NCBI GenBank assembly: GCA_951813065.1
Contig: CATOTH010000009.1
Span: forward strand, 248,001 to 312,000
Length of the DNA: 64,000 bases
Direction: 5' to 3'
Origin: an uncultured Bryobacterales bacterium
GTDB taxonomy: Bacteria > Acidobacteriota > Terriglobia > Bryobacterales > UBA6623
The notes beneath the pieces are model-generated. The model saw only the letters and a list, made by a program, of their open reading frames with translations, was not told the origin of the DNA and searched no databases. The position numbers were made by a program, and so were the translations under genes. This document shows, piece by piece, positions 46,726 to 56,100 of this stretch. The stretch's first letter is position 1. Each line of letters starts with the position of its first letter.

Positions 46726-47511
46726 ATGTACGAAATCGTCGACGGCCATCGAACCTACTGCGAACAGCGCGGCGCCGGGCCGCACCTGCTCTTCATTCAC
46801 GGGCTTGGCGGCGGTTCCGCGATCTGGTTCGCGCAGGTCGAGGCGCTCAGCTCAAGATTCCGGGCGACGGCATATGATTGGCCGGGCGCGGGGTGCTCGT
46901 CGTCGGGGACGGAGGAGCAGACCGTGGAGTCGCTTGCCAGGCACGTGAGTGCGTTGTGCCGGCAGTTGGAGATTTCGAGAGCCGGCATAGTCGCGCATTC
47001 GATGGGAGCCGCGGTCGCGATCACGTTGGCCGCGCATGAGCCGGGTCTGGTCGCCGCGATGGCATTGCTGGGCCCGGTGACGAAGCTGGGCGCGGCCGGA
47101 GTCGACGCGATCACCAAGCGCGCCGCGGCTGTCAGGGAATTGGGCATGGAGGCGGTCGTCGATGCAATTCCAATGGGGGCACTGGCCCCGAAGACGCGCG
47201 ATGAAAACCCGGCTGTCCATGCGCTTTTCCGGGCGTCCCTGCTCGCAAACGATCCCGAGTCGTACGCGCGTGACTGCGAAGCTCTCGTAAGGGCAGACGC
47301 GGACGCCTTGGCATCGAGCGTCCACGCGCCGACGCTGTTGGTTGGTGGCTCCTCTGACCCCACGGCGCCGCCAGCCAGCTTGCAGGCCCTGGCCTCCCGG
47401 CTCGCCGACGCGGAAACGGTCGAGCTGCCCGACGCGGGACACGCCATGCAGCTGGACCAGCCGCAACTCGTCAGCGCGTCGCTGGAGAGGTTCTTCGAGA
47501 CGCGGATATGA
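46726..47511 (+). CDS. Alpha/beta hydrolase, enol-lactonase-like
   Basis: A 261-residue enzyme. LLFIHGLGGGSAIW is the oxyanion region, S92 in VAHSMGAA is the nucleophile and GHAMQLDQP carries the histidine. The size and GPG-like YDWPGAGCSS pattern resemble 3-oxoadipate enol-lactonase and related hydrolases of meta-cleavage pathways. It heads a five-gene operon and overlaps the FAH-family gene by 4 bp. A FAH enzyme directly after it supports a ring- or keto-acid-cleavage role, which is inferred. Confidence 0.85.
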   Translation: MYEIVDGHRTYCEQRGAGPHLLFIHGLGGGSAIWFAQVEALSSRFRATAYDWPGAGCSSSGTEEQTVESLARHVSALCRQLEISRAGIVAHSMGAAVAITLAAHEPGLVAAMALLGPVTKLGAAGVDAITKRAAAVRELGMEAVVDAIPMGALAPKTRDENPAVHALFRASLLANDPESYARDCEALVRADADALASSVHAPTLLVGGSSDPTAPPASLQALASRLADAETVELPDAGHAMQLDQPQLVSASLERFFETRI

Positions 47512-48482
47512 GGCTGGTCGCATTCCAGGACCATCGTGGATCCAGGCTGGGCGTCGAGGTCGACGAGCTCGTCGTCGACCTCGACAGCGCGTTCCGCTCG
47601 GCGTTCGGCAGCGGAGGTCCGACCGACCTGCTGGCGCTCATCGATGGCGGGCCCGTGCTGCTGGCCGCCTGCCAACAGGCAGTCGATCGAAGCGTGCAGT
47701 CGCCGCGCCGGGACCGGGCGCGTCTGGAGGCCGACGGCGTGCTGCTCGACCTCGCCTCGATCCGACCGCTTGCCCCGCTTCGGCCGCGCGCGATCCTCTG
47801 TTCGGGCAGCAACTATTGGGACCATCGGGGCGAAAAGCCCCCGGTCCCGGAAGACGACCCGGAATTCTTCCTGAAGCTGCCGGACCTGGTCACGGATCCC
47901 GGCGATCCGGTCGCGCTAGATCCCAAGGTCACCAGCAAGCTCGACCACGAGACCGAGCTGGCGATCGTCATCGGGCGAGAGGGCCGGCATATCTCCGCTG
48001 CGAAGGCTCGGCAGCACGTCTTCGGCTACACGATCATGAACGACGTGACAGCCCGTGACCAGCAGATCCGGCGCAACCCGGGAGGCTACTACGAGTACTT
48101 CCTGGGGCCCGGAAAGAATTTCGACACGGCCGCGCCGATGGGCCCGGTGGTGGTCACGGCGGACGAGATCCCCGATCCTCAAGGCCTGCGCTTGCGGAGC
48201 TTTGTCAACGGCAAGCCCCGCCAGAAGGCCAACACCGCCGACATGATCTGGGGCGTCGACGCCCTGGTGCAATTCTTCTCGAAGTTCGTCACGCTGCGGC
48301 CGGGCTTCGTGATTTCAAGCGGCACCCCGGGCCGGACCGCGTGGGGCTGGGACGCCGAAGTCGGCGGAAAGCGAACGAAGGATCGCCCCGAGCCGCTGTA
48401 CCTCCGCCCCGGAGATGTCGTGCGTGTAGAGATCGAAAAGATCGGCGCACTCGAAAACCCAATTGTCGCAGCGCACCAGTAG
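47508..48482 (+). CDS. FAH-family hydrolase/isomerase
   Basis: A 324-residue enzyme of the fumarylacetoacetate hydrolase superfamily. DHETELAIVIGREGRHISAA and YTIMNDVTARDQQ contain the metal-binding acids, and PGFVISSGTPGRTAWGWDA is the typical C-terminal loop. It is longer than the other FAH gene in the window because of an extra N-terminal part. Second in the operon; the amidohydrolase starts 10 bp after it. Confidence 0.9.
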   Translation: MRLVAFQDHRGSRLGVEVDELVVDLDSAFRSAFGSGGPTDLLALIDGGPVLLAACQQAVDRSVQSPRRDRARLEADGVLLDLASIRPLAPLRPRAILCSGSNYWDHRGEKPPVPEDDPEFFLKLPDLVTDPGDPVALDPKVTSKLDHETELAIVIGREGRHISAAKARQHVFGYTIMNDVTARDQQIRRNPGGYYEYFLGPGKNFDTAAPMGPVVVTADEIPDPQGLRLRSFVNGKPRQKANTADMIWGVDALVQFFSKFVTLRPGFVISSGTPGRTAWGWDAEVGGKRTKDRPEPLYLRPGDVVRVEIEKIGALENPIVAAHQ

Positions 48483-48492
48483 GAGGAAGGTC

Positions 48493-49785
48493 ATGGCGGA
48501 AACCCTGGCAGATCTGGTTGTTCACAACGCTCGCATCATCGACTCAACGGGTGGGGACGCATTCGAAGGCTCCCTCTTCGTCAAGGGCGATGAAATTGCG
48601 GCCGTCGAGCGCGGGCCGCTGAACGGGAACCCTTCGGCGCGTGCAACGCGGGATATCGACGCACGCGGAGGCACGGTGATGCCGGGCATGTGCGACGGCC
48701 ACTGGCATCCCAGCTACTACGACATCATCGACTTGACCAAGCTCGACCTCGCGCCGATCGAGGAAAGCGTCATCCACGGTGTCAAGCACTGCCAGCTGAT
48801 GCTCGAGTGCGGCTTCACGATGGCTGTTTGCGCCGGCGCGCACTATCGGATCGACGCAGTGCTGCGTGACTCGATCAACAATGGCGAGATCCCCGGCCCA
48901 CGCGTGCTGGCTGCTGGTCGGGACATCTGCCCGACCGCCGGCCTGACCGACTGGAATCCTGACTTCTGGAAGCTCGGCCTTGATGGCCTGACGATGGTCT
49001 GCGACGGCGAGGAGGAGATTCGCAAGGCCGTGCGCAAGAACATCAAGCAGGGCGCGGATGTGATCAAGCTGTTCGTCTCGGGCGAGGGCGCGATCGCCAG
49101 CTGCAACCAGTACGCCTGCACGGTGACGAAGCGCGAGCTGGAGGTCTTCGCCGAAGAAGTCCATCGCCGGGACAAGTTCGCCTCGACGCACGTCCGCGAC
49201 CGCCATGGCGCGCGCATGTGTGCCGAAGTCGGCGTCGACATCATCAATCATGCGACGTTCGCCGACGACGAGACGCTGGCGATCATCCGTGACAAGAACC
49301 TCTTTATCGTGCCCGCGCTGGGGTACATCTTCGGCGTGTTCGAGAACGGCGACAAGTTCGGACTTGACGACGAATTCCGTCGCAACACCGACGCCGCCGC
49401 CGACCGCGACCATGGCTGCGAGGTGATCCGCAAGGCTCATCAGATGGGCATTCGAGTGGTGACAGGTGGCGACTATGGGTTTGCTTGGGTACCGCACGGC
49501 AGCTATGCATGGGACTTGGAGCTGTTCGTGAAGCACATGGGTTTCAGCGAGATGGAGGCGATTGTCGCCGCGACCAAGCACGGTGCCGAGTTGCTGCGGA
49601 TGGGCGACCGAGTGGGTACACTCGAGCCCGGAAAGCTCGCCGACTTCCTTGTGATTGACGGTGATCCGCTGGCCGACATTTCCATCCTGCGGGACCGGAG
49701 TAGGCTTCGTCATGTGTTCAAGGACGGGAAGGCCGTGGCGGAGCGGGGGAGGCCTGCGTGCCATTGCGAGAAGGTGCCGGCATGA
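48493..49785 (+). CDS. Amidohydrolase-family enzyme
   Basis: A 430-residue metal-dependent hydrolase. Start ATG 48493 has AGGAGGAAGG just upstream. VMPGMCDGHWHPSYYD carries the HxH metal motif after strand 1, GADVIKLFVSGEGA the region of the bridging lysine (K, followed by histidines in ASTHVRDRHG and IINHATF), and VVTGGDYG the terminal aspartate. LEPGKLADFLVIDGDPLADISIL is the closing beta-sandwich. This looks like an imidazolonepropionase / prolidase-type member. Its stop overlaps the next gene by 4 bp. Confidence 0.9.
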   Translation: MAETLADLVVHNARIIDSTGGDAFEGSLFVKGDEIAAVERGPLNGNPSARATRDIDARGGTVMPGMCDGHWHPSYYDIIDLTKLDLAPIEESVIHGVKHCQLMLECGFTMAVCAGAHYRIDAVLRDSINNGEIPGPRVLAAGRDICPTAGLTDWNPDFWKLGLDGLTMVCDGEEEIRKAVRKNIKQGADVIKLFVSGEGAIASCNQYACTVTKRELEVFAEEVHRRDKFASTHVRDRHGARMCAEVGVDIINHATFADDETLAIIRDKNLFIVPALGYIFGVFENGDKFGLDDEFRRNTDAAADRDHGCEVIRKAHQMGIRVVTGGDYGFAWVPHGSYAWDLELFVKHMGFSEMEAIVAATKHGAELLRMGDRVGTLEPGKLADFLVIDGDPLADISILRDRSRLRHVFKDGKAVAERGRPACHCEKVPA

Positions 49786-52700
49786 GCTTGTTGCGCGGCG
49801 CTGCCTTGTTGCTCGCGCTGCCTGCGCTGGCTGGTGCCGCATCGGGAGTCGTGAGCCTGGACGGGGTCTGGGTCTACGCTTATGACCTGGATGCAGAGTA
49901 TGCCGGCGAGGTCCACATCCCGCACAACCTCCGTGATTTTTCCGACGAGGCGGTGGGATCGGGGCGCACGCTCTGGTTCAGGCGGAGCTTTGCGGCTCCG
50001 GAGATCCGGCCGGGCCAGCGGGCAGTGCTGCGCGTGCTCAACGCTCCGGAACCGGAAATCTGGATCAACGGCAGGTTGGTCGCGACGGGAGCCCAGGACT
50101 CGTTCTTCCTGGACGCGGACGTGTCGGGTTTTCTGCAGTCCGGCCGAAACCTGATTGCATTGAGAACGAAGGTTCCCGGCGTGCAGGGCGGGGTGCGGCT
50201 GCACGTTCTGGACCCGGTCCATTTCGAGACGGACGGCGTGCAGCTCGACACTCCGGGCTGGCAGGGTGGGGCCACGGAGCTGCGGCTGCGAACGGCGATC
50301 GAGAACGATTCGACCGACCCGACCGAGTGCCAGATAGGCCTGCGTGTAGCCGGGCCCGGAGGGCGTCTGCTCGCCGAAGCGTCTTCGACCCTGAGCGCGC
50401 CCAGGGGGCGGGCGGATATCGAGTTGCTGACGCCGCGGATCGCGGATCCTCCCCTGTGGTCGCCGAGTAGTCCCCAGCTCGCCACCGTATCGGTAACGCT
50501 ACGAGTGGACGGAGCGGAATCGGAAACCCATGAAATCGCGTACGGCTTCAAGTGGTTCCGGTTCGACGCGGAAAAGGGATTCTCGCTGAACGGCAAGCCC
50601 TTGAAGCTGCGTGGCGTCGTCTACACGACTCCCGGGCCCCGGAAGTTTCCGAACCGTGAATCGCTCTGGGACTACGAGATCGACCTGCTCAAGGGCATGG
50701 GGGTGAACTTCATTCGTCCGACGCCTGGCATGGACGACACGTTTTTTTCTCATTGCGACCGGGCCGGCATCCTGGTCACGGCCCGCGTCCACGACTACGG
50801 GGACACGGAACAGCTTTGGGAGAACATGCGCCGTGATGTGCGTCAGAAGTACAACCACGCTTCGCTGTTGACGTGGAACGTCGTGGGCGAGGGCGCCTGG
50901 GCGGGGCGCGCGGAGTTTCACTCGGAGACGGCCCGGGCGCTCATGGCCCACGACTCGACCCATCCCGTGCAATGCAACGAGCTTGGCTGGCGATCACCAG
51001 GCACTGTCGGCCTGATCGATGTCGACATTGCCGGCAACGGCAACTATACCGGATGGTACGAAGGAACCCTCGGGCACATCGGCCCTTACATGGATTCCTA
51101 CCGGGACCTGGTCCGGGAGCGCTACGGCCGCGTGCTGCCGATCCTGGTCTCGAACTACGGGGCGGCGTCGGATCCTGAGATCCACACGACTGAGCCGCGC
51201 CGCAATGACTACTCCGAGGAATACCACACTGAGTTTCACAAGCGCTGGCACCGGGAACTCGAAGCACGCGAATGGATGAGCGGCAGTCTGATCTTCTGCT
51301 ACCGCGACATCGACGGCGGCCAGGCCTTTCGCCGCCACACGTGGAAGGGCGTACTCGACCTTTCCGATGGCAAGAAGGACGCCTACTACTTTTACCAGAG
51401 CAAATGGGCCGACAAGCTCATGGTCCGGATTGCCGGCCAGCGCTGGGCGCGGCGGGACGTCTGGCCCCCCGGGGAAGCCCAGAGGATCGAAGTCTTCTCG
51501 AATGCGGACCAAGTCGAGCTGTTCCACCAAGGGCAATCGCTGGGGCCCGGATCGAGCTGGTGGGTTGCGCTCGACCCGGGCGAGAACCGCTTCCGGGCCG
51601 TCGCCGAGCGGGGCTTGGCGAGTGTGGCGGACACCGCCACAATCGCTGTGCGCTATCGCCCGCCGGCGCCCGAGGTCCGGCTTGTCCCGGAGAATGGCCG
51701 CGTGCGCCTCGCTTGGCGGGCCATCCCCGCAGTCGAGCGCTACGAGGTGTTCGAATCGCGGAAAGCGGATTTCGATCCAGCGGACTCCACCCGGATTGGC
51801 TCGACGGGAATGCCGATGTTCACCGCCGCGCCCGAGTCGTACGGGACCTACTATCGCGTCGTTGCAGTTTCCGGCAGCGCCCGCAGCGAACCGTCCGCTC
51901 CGGTCGGCTGGGGCGCGGAAGCGCTGCAGTGGCGATTCGCCCAGGATGGCTGGCTGATCGGCTCGCCGCTGCTGGCTGACCTGGACGGGGACGGCCTGCG
52001 CGAGGTTGTAGTCGGGTCATACAGCGGGGAACTATTCGCTTTGAGCAGCGGCGGCGAGCTGCTGTGGCGGTTCTCGGCGGGTGTCGGAAAGACGATCCTG
52101 TCCTCTCCGCTATTCCTGGACGGTGACGAGGCCCGGATAGTCTTCGCGTCGAACGAGGCGTTGTTCGCGTTGTCGACCGACGGTGAGGTCTTGTGGAAGC
52201 GGGAGGGGATCCTAACCTTTGACCGCAACCCGAAGGCGCCGGCCGCCGGCGACCTGACAGGGGACGGCTCGCCTGAGATCGTCGTTGCCTCCGACACAGG
52301 CGAGCTGAGAGCGTTCGATGCGACCGGTGGAGAACTCTGGCGCTATTCGACCGCCGGGGACCGGAATCGCGGGCTGCAGCTCACGACACCGGCGATCGTC
52401 GATCGTGGGGTGGGCATGGCTGTCCTCTTCGCTGCGGACAACGGTTTCACCTACTTGCTCGATGCCGGCGGTAATCTGATCTGGAAACGCGATAACGTGC
52501 TGGGCGACTCCGTGCCTGGCCACCCGCCCGTGCAGATGTGGCCGGCGGCAGGACCTCTCACCGAGGGCGGACCCCTCCGGATCGTGAGTGGTGCGGGCCA
52601 CTTGAAGGTCTGGGGCGCCGACGGCAGCCTCACCTGGGAGCGCCGGGATCTTCGCGGCCCCGTCCAGATCACCTCGGTGATGCCGGGTGAAGACCGTCGC

Positions 52701-53099
52701 ATCGTCACCTACAATCGCAACCTGCTGACCGTGGTGGACTCGCGCGGCCGGGATGTTTGGACCTTTGACCTTGGTGGGCGGCGAGACTTCTTTACCCAGC
52801 CCTTGGTTGGGGCCGACGTGAACGGTGATGGAGAAACGGACTTGGTGGGCGGAACACGGGGAACGTTCCTGTATGCCATCGGTAGCCGCGGAACGGCCTT
52901 ATGGAAGTTCCCGACCGGTGACGAGGTCAGCGCCGCGCCGGCAGTGGGCGACATCAACAACGACGGCTACACCGACATCGTCTTCGGATCGAGAGACGGC
53001 TATATCCGGATGATCGGTGCTGGCAAGGCCTCGACGGCCTCCGCGATGTCGCACGAATACCGAGGCGGCCCGCGCAGGACTGCGAGCTTCGGAGAGTGA
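49782..53099 (+). CDS. Secreted GH2-like protein fused to FG-GAP/PQQ-type propeller
   Basis: A protein of about 1105 residues with signal peptide MSLLRGAALLLALPALAGAA. Residues 22-275 are GH2-type beta-sandwiches (TLWFRRSFAAPE, WINGRLVATG). Residues 280-560 are a TIM-barrel-like part with LKLRGVVYTTPG and E370 in LTWNVVGEGAW at the acid/base position. At the nucleophile position, where GH2 enzymes have a glutamate before 'YGA', there is N458 (VSNYGAA). A fibronectin-like segment (about 620-710) leads to six or so FG-GAP/PQQ repeats such as ADLDGDGLREVVVG and GDINNDGYTDIVFG. Catalytic activity is uncertain; sugar binding is likely. Confidence 0.82.
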   Translation: MSLLRGAALLLALPALAGAASGVVSLDGVWVYAYDLDAEYAGEVHIPHNLRDFSDEAVGSGRTLWFRRSFAAPEIRPGQRAVLRVLNAPEPEIWINGRLVATGAQDSFFLDADVSGFLQSGRNLIALRTKVPGVQGGVRLHVLDPVHFETDGVQLDTPGWQGGATELRLRTAIENDSTDPTECQIGLRVAGPGGRLLAEASSTLSAPRGRADIELLTPRIADPPLWSPSSPQLATVSVTLRVDGAESETHEIAYGFKWFRFDAEKGFSLNGKPLKLRGVVYTTPGPRKFPNRESLWDYEIDLLKGMGVNFIRPTPGMDDTFFSHCDRAGILVTARVHDYGDTEQLWENMRRDVRQKYNHASLLTWNVVGEGAWAGRAEFHSETARALMAHDSTHPVQCNELGWRSPGTVGLIDVDIAGNGNYTGWYEGTLGHIGPYMDSYRDLVRERYGRVLPILVSNYGAASDPEIHTTEPRRNDYSEEYHTEFHKRWHRELEAREWMSGSLIFCYRDIDGGQAFRRHTWKGVLDLSDGKKDAYYFYQSKWADKLMVRIAGQRWARRDVWPPGEAQRIEVFSNADQVELFHQGQSLGPGSSWWVALDPGENRFRAVAERGLASVADTATIAVRYRPPAPEVRLVPENGRVRLAWRAIPAVERYEVFESRKADFDPADSTRIGSTGMPMFTAAPESYGTYYRVVAVSGSARSEPSAPVGWGAEALQWRFAQDGWLIGSPLLADLDGDGLREVVVGSYSGELFALSSGGELLWRFSAGVGKTILSSPLFLDGDEARIVFASNEALFALSTDGEVLWKREGILTFDRNPKAPAAGDLTGDGSPEIVVASDTGELRAFDATGGELWRYSTAGDRNRGLQLTTPAIVDRGVGMAVLFAADNGFTYLLDAGGNLIWKRDNVLGDSVPGHPPVQMWPAAGPLTEGGPLRIVSGAGHLKVWGADGSLTWERRDLRGPVQITSVMPGEDRRIVTYNRNLLTVVDSRGRDVWTFDLGGRRDFFTQPLVGADVNGDGETDLVGGTRGTFLYAIGSRGTALWKFPTGDEVSAAPAVGDINNDGYTDIVFGSRDGYIRMIGAGKASTASAMSHEYRGGPRRTASFGE

Positions 53100-53152
53100 A
53101 CGGTGGCCGGGCAGCCGCACCACGGTGGCCGGACGAGATCTGGAGGTGACAA

Positions 53153-56100
53153 GTGAAGTTTTCTTGCTGCGTAACGCTCCTTGTTCTTATCGGTGTTGGG
53201 CCCCTAGCGGCTGACGAACGACACCGGTTCGACTTTGGCCCCGTTGGTTCTGACGTCCAACAGGACTACCTAGGGGTGACGCGTGACAGCGCGTATTCGA
53301 CCGCCCACGGCTACGGATTCACCAAACTGCCGAGCGAAGCCGAGACGATCACCGAGACAGATACCGTGTTCGACACGAACCGGATGCAGCTTTGGCGTGT
53401 GATTGACGGCATGGTCGACTTGGACGCTCGGACGTGCGACTACGTCGCCGGGAATTCCTTTGACTTCCGAGTGGATCTTCCGGATGGTGTCTACGACGTC
53501 GTCGCCACGGTTGGGCACCGCACAGCCCTGCACCACTTGCGCGTTATTGCCAACGGCGTTCGCGTCGCGGACGGACTCTCGGTCTTCACCTACAACTACG
53601 CCGACCGAGGCGGGCGCAACGAACGATTGATCGGTGGTGTCTACCGGGTCAGCTTTTCGACATCTGTGCACGACGGCAAGATTGTCGTGAGCCTTTCGGG
53701 CGATCCGAGCGGCCAGGCAGAACCAGTGGTGCTGCATGGCCCCCAAGGTCGCGAAGCTCGCTTCGAGCTTGGCGGCCCCTACACGCTAAGTTCGCTGATG
53801 TCGCTCACGATCGCCCCCCAGCAGGGTCTCTCACTCCGCTGGAGGGATGCGCGGCTCGAAGCCTCTCCGGATTCGCCGCCGGAGGTTGTCCGCACGGTTG
53901 AGGCCTTCAACGCGCAGCGCCTGGAAGAAGCGCAGCAAGGAGCCGACACGATCCCGGATGCGAAAGACCGGGCGTACGCCTGGCTCGCCATTGCGGGGCA
54001 TCCGTCCGTTGATCGCGAAGCCGAGGCCCGTGCCATCCGGCGCTCCGCCGGGATTCTCGGTCAGCGCTTGGAAGCAGATCCAGCGGACGCCAAGGCCGCG
54101 GAACTGCTCGAGGAGGTGGATCTGTTCCGGGAGGCGGTGCGGCTGTTTCACGACCGGCGCACTGGCAAAACCGAGATCCGCATGATTGGCAACCTGCACA
54201 AGTCGCATTCGATCTGGCGCCAGTTCGGCGAGGGCCATCCGTTTCACTACAAGGGCCTCCTATACAGTGCCCGCGCGTTCAAGGGCATGGTTCCATTCAG
54301 CTTCACCCCGAAGCCAGAGTACGGGCTCGAGCTGATGCGGCGGGTGGAAACGAAGTTTCCCCGGAACAAGTACGTTCGGCTCTACCTGCACAATGAATGG
54401 GCTCCGCCAGATTGGACGCTTGACGAATACCCTGCGCCTCCGGGAACCCCCAAGTGGGCCGAAGTCCTGCGGCGAGCGTATGCACAGGCGATCGATTTCG
54501 GAGAGTGGTGGGCCGACAACCGCCAGCTGGAGAACGGTTCGATCGGCGGGGGCTGGAATGATGACGTTGAAGTCATGCCGCTCTTCGGACTGGCCTGGTG
54601 GGTCAGCCCGGACGCCTCGACCAAGCTTGGACGCATGGTCGAACGCTTCACCGAAGGGCTGTGGGCGTCCGAAAACATCGACCGGCGACGCGCCTTCACC
54701 GCTGCGTTCTTTGACGCCGAGCATGCCGCCGAGGACCAGGGCAACTCATTCCCGTATTTGACGGCCCTGTTCTACGGCAATCCCCGTTATCTCGACTGGA
54801 ACCGCAGGACGATCCTGCACTTCCGCAACTTTCTTACCGGAGTGAATGAGAACGGAGGTCGACACTTCCGGAGCCACCATTTCGGCTCGGCACGCTACTC
54901 GCTGGACCTGTCGCCCTCGTCCGTCGACCATGACGTGGAGGCCGCGATCTGCTATCGGGCGTTCAATCCCGTCCCTTGGATGCACTGGTACAACGGCAAC
55001 CCAGTCGCAAGACAGCTTCTGATCGAGCACGCTGACAGCTGGCTAGCCGCTGCCATGAGCCAAGCCAAGGGCAAACCGGTGGGGATCATCCCTTCCCAGC
55101 TAGGTTTCAATGACGAGATCGGAGGCCCCTCGCGCGACTGGCGCGGGCAGCCCGGGCTGGGTGGCGGAAGTCGGTGGCCCGCGTACAACCACTATCTCCA
55201 GAATCTGCTCCTCAGCGCCTACCGCGCTTCCGCCGACCGGAAATACCTACAACCGTTTGAGGCGACATTCGACCTGCTGGACGGATTCCACGATGCTTCA
55301 GGCCGCTATCAGCCAATCGAAGACGCTCCCGAGGGCTCGCCGGCCTGGACGTACAACCAAATCCTTGGAGCGCCCTACTTCGCCGATTCGTTCTTCGCGA
55401 TTCGGGAGATGACCGGTGACCGGCGTTACGACAATTACATCCAACAACGGGGGTCGTCGTATCTCAAATACCGGCTGAGCGGTGACAAGGCCGTCTTGAT
55501 CGAGGACATGGAGAGTATCAATGCGCGAGTTCGCGAGCGCTGGCCGTTCTCGACTACCGACGGCGTCATGACCGATCGCATCGCCTACCTGCCGCAAATG
55601 ATCTCTTACATGGTCGGCGCCCCGGTCCTGCAGGGTTTCCAGGGCTTCCCGAGCCATGCCGCGACCTATCTGAATACGCTCGGCGAGTTTGCCGCCGTGG
55701 TGGAAGAGGCCGACAGTTCGAGTCTGCGCCTCAGCTACTACTCGTTCTGGGAGACCCCGCGGAGCGTTGGAGTGCGTCCCTGGCTGCTGGCGCCTGGCGG
55801 TCGGTACCGGTTGCGAGTGCTTGCGGGAGCCAAGGAAATCGAGGCACTCGAGTTCACCTTGGAGGAGCGTGGCCAACCGGTCACGTTCGCAGTTCCGCCT
55901 CGCGAGGAGGTCTCGGTCGAGATCGAGGGTCTGGGTGAGACCGCGCCTCCGGCACCACCCAGGGCGGACCTTGCCCTCTCCGGGCACGACCTGCGTTGGA
56001 ACGTCGAAACAGACCAGCTCGAGGCCACCATCCACAACGTTGGCAGCGCAGACGCGCACAACGTTGAGGTCGCTTTCTTCCACCAGGTGGGCGGCGAGCG

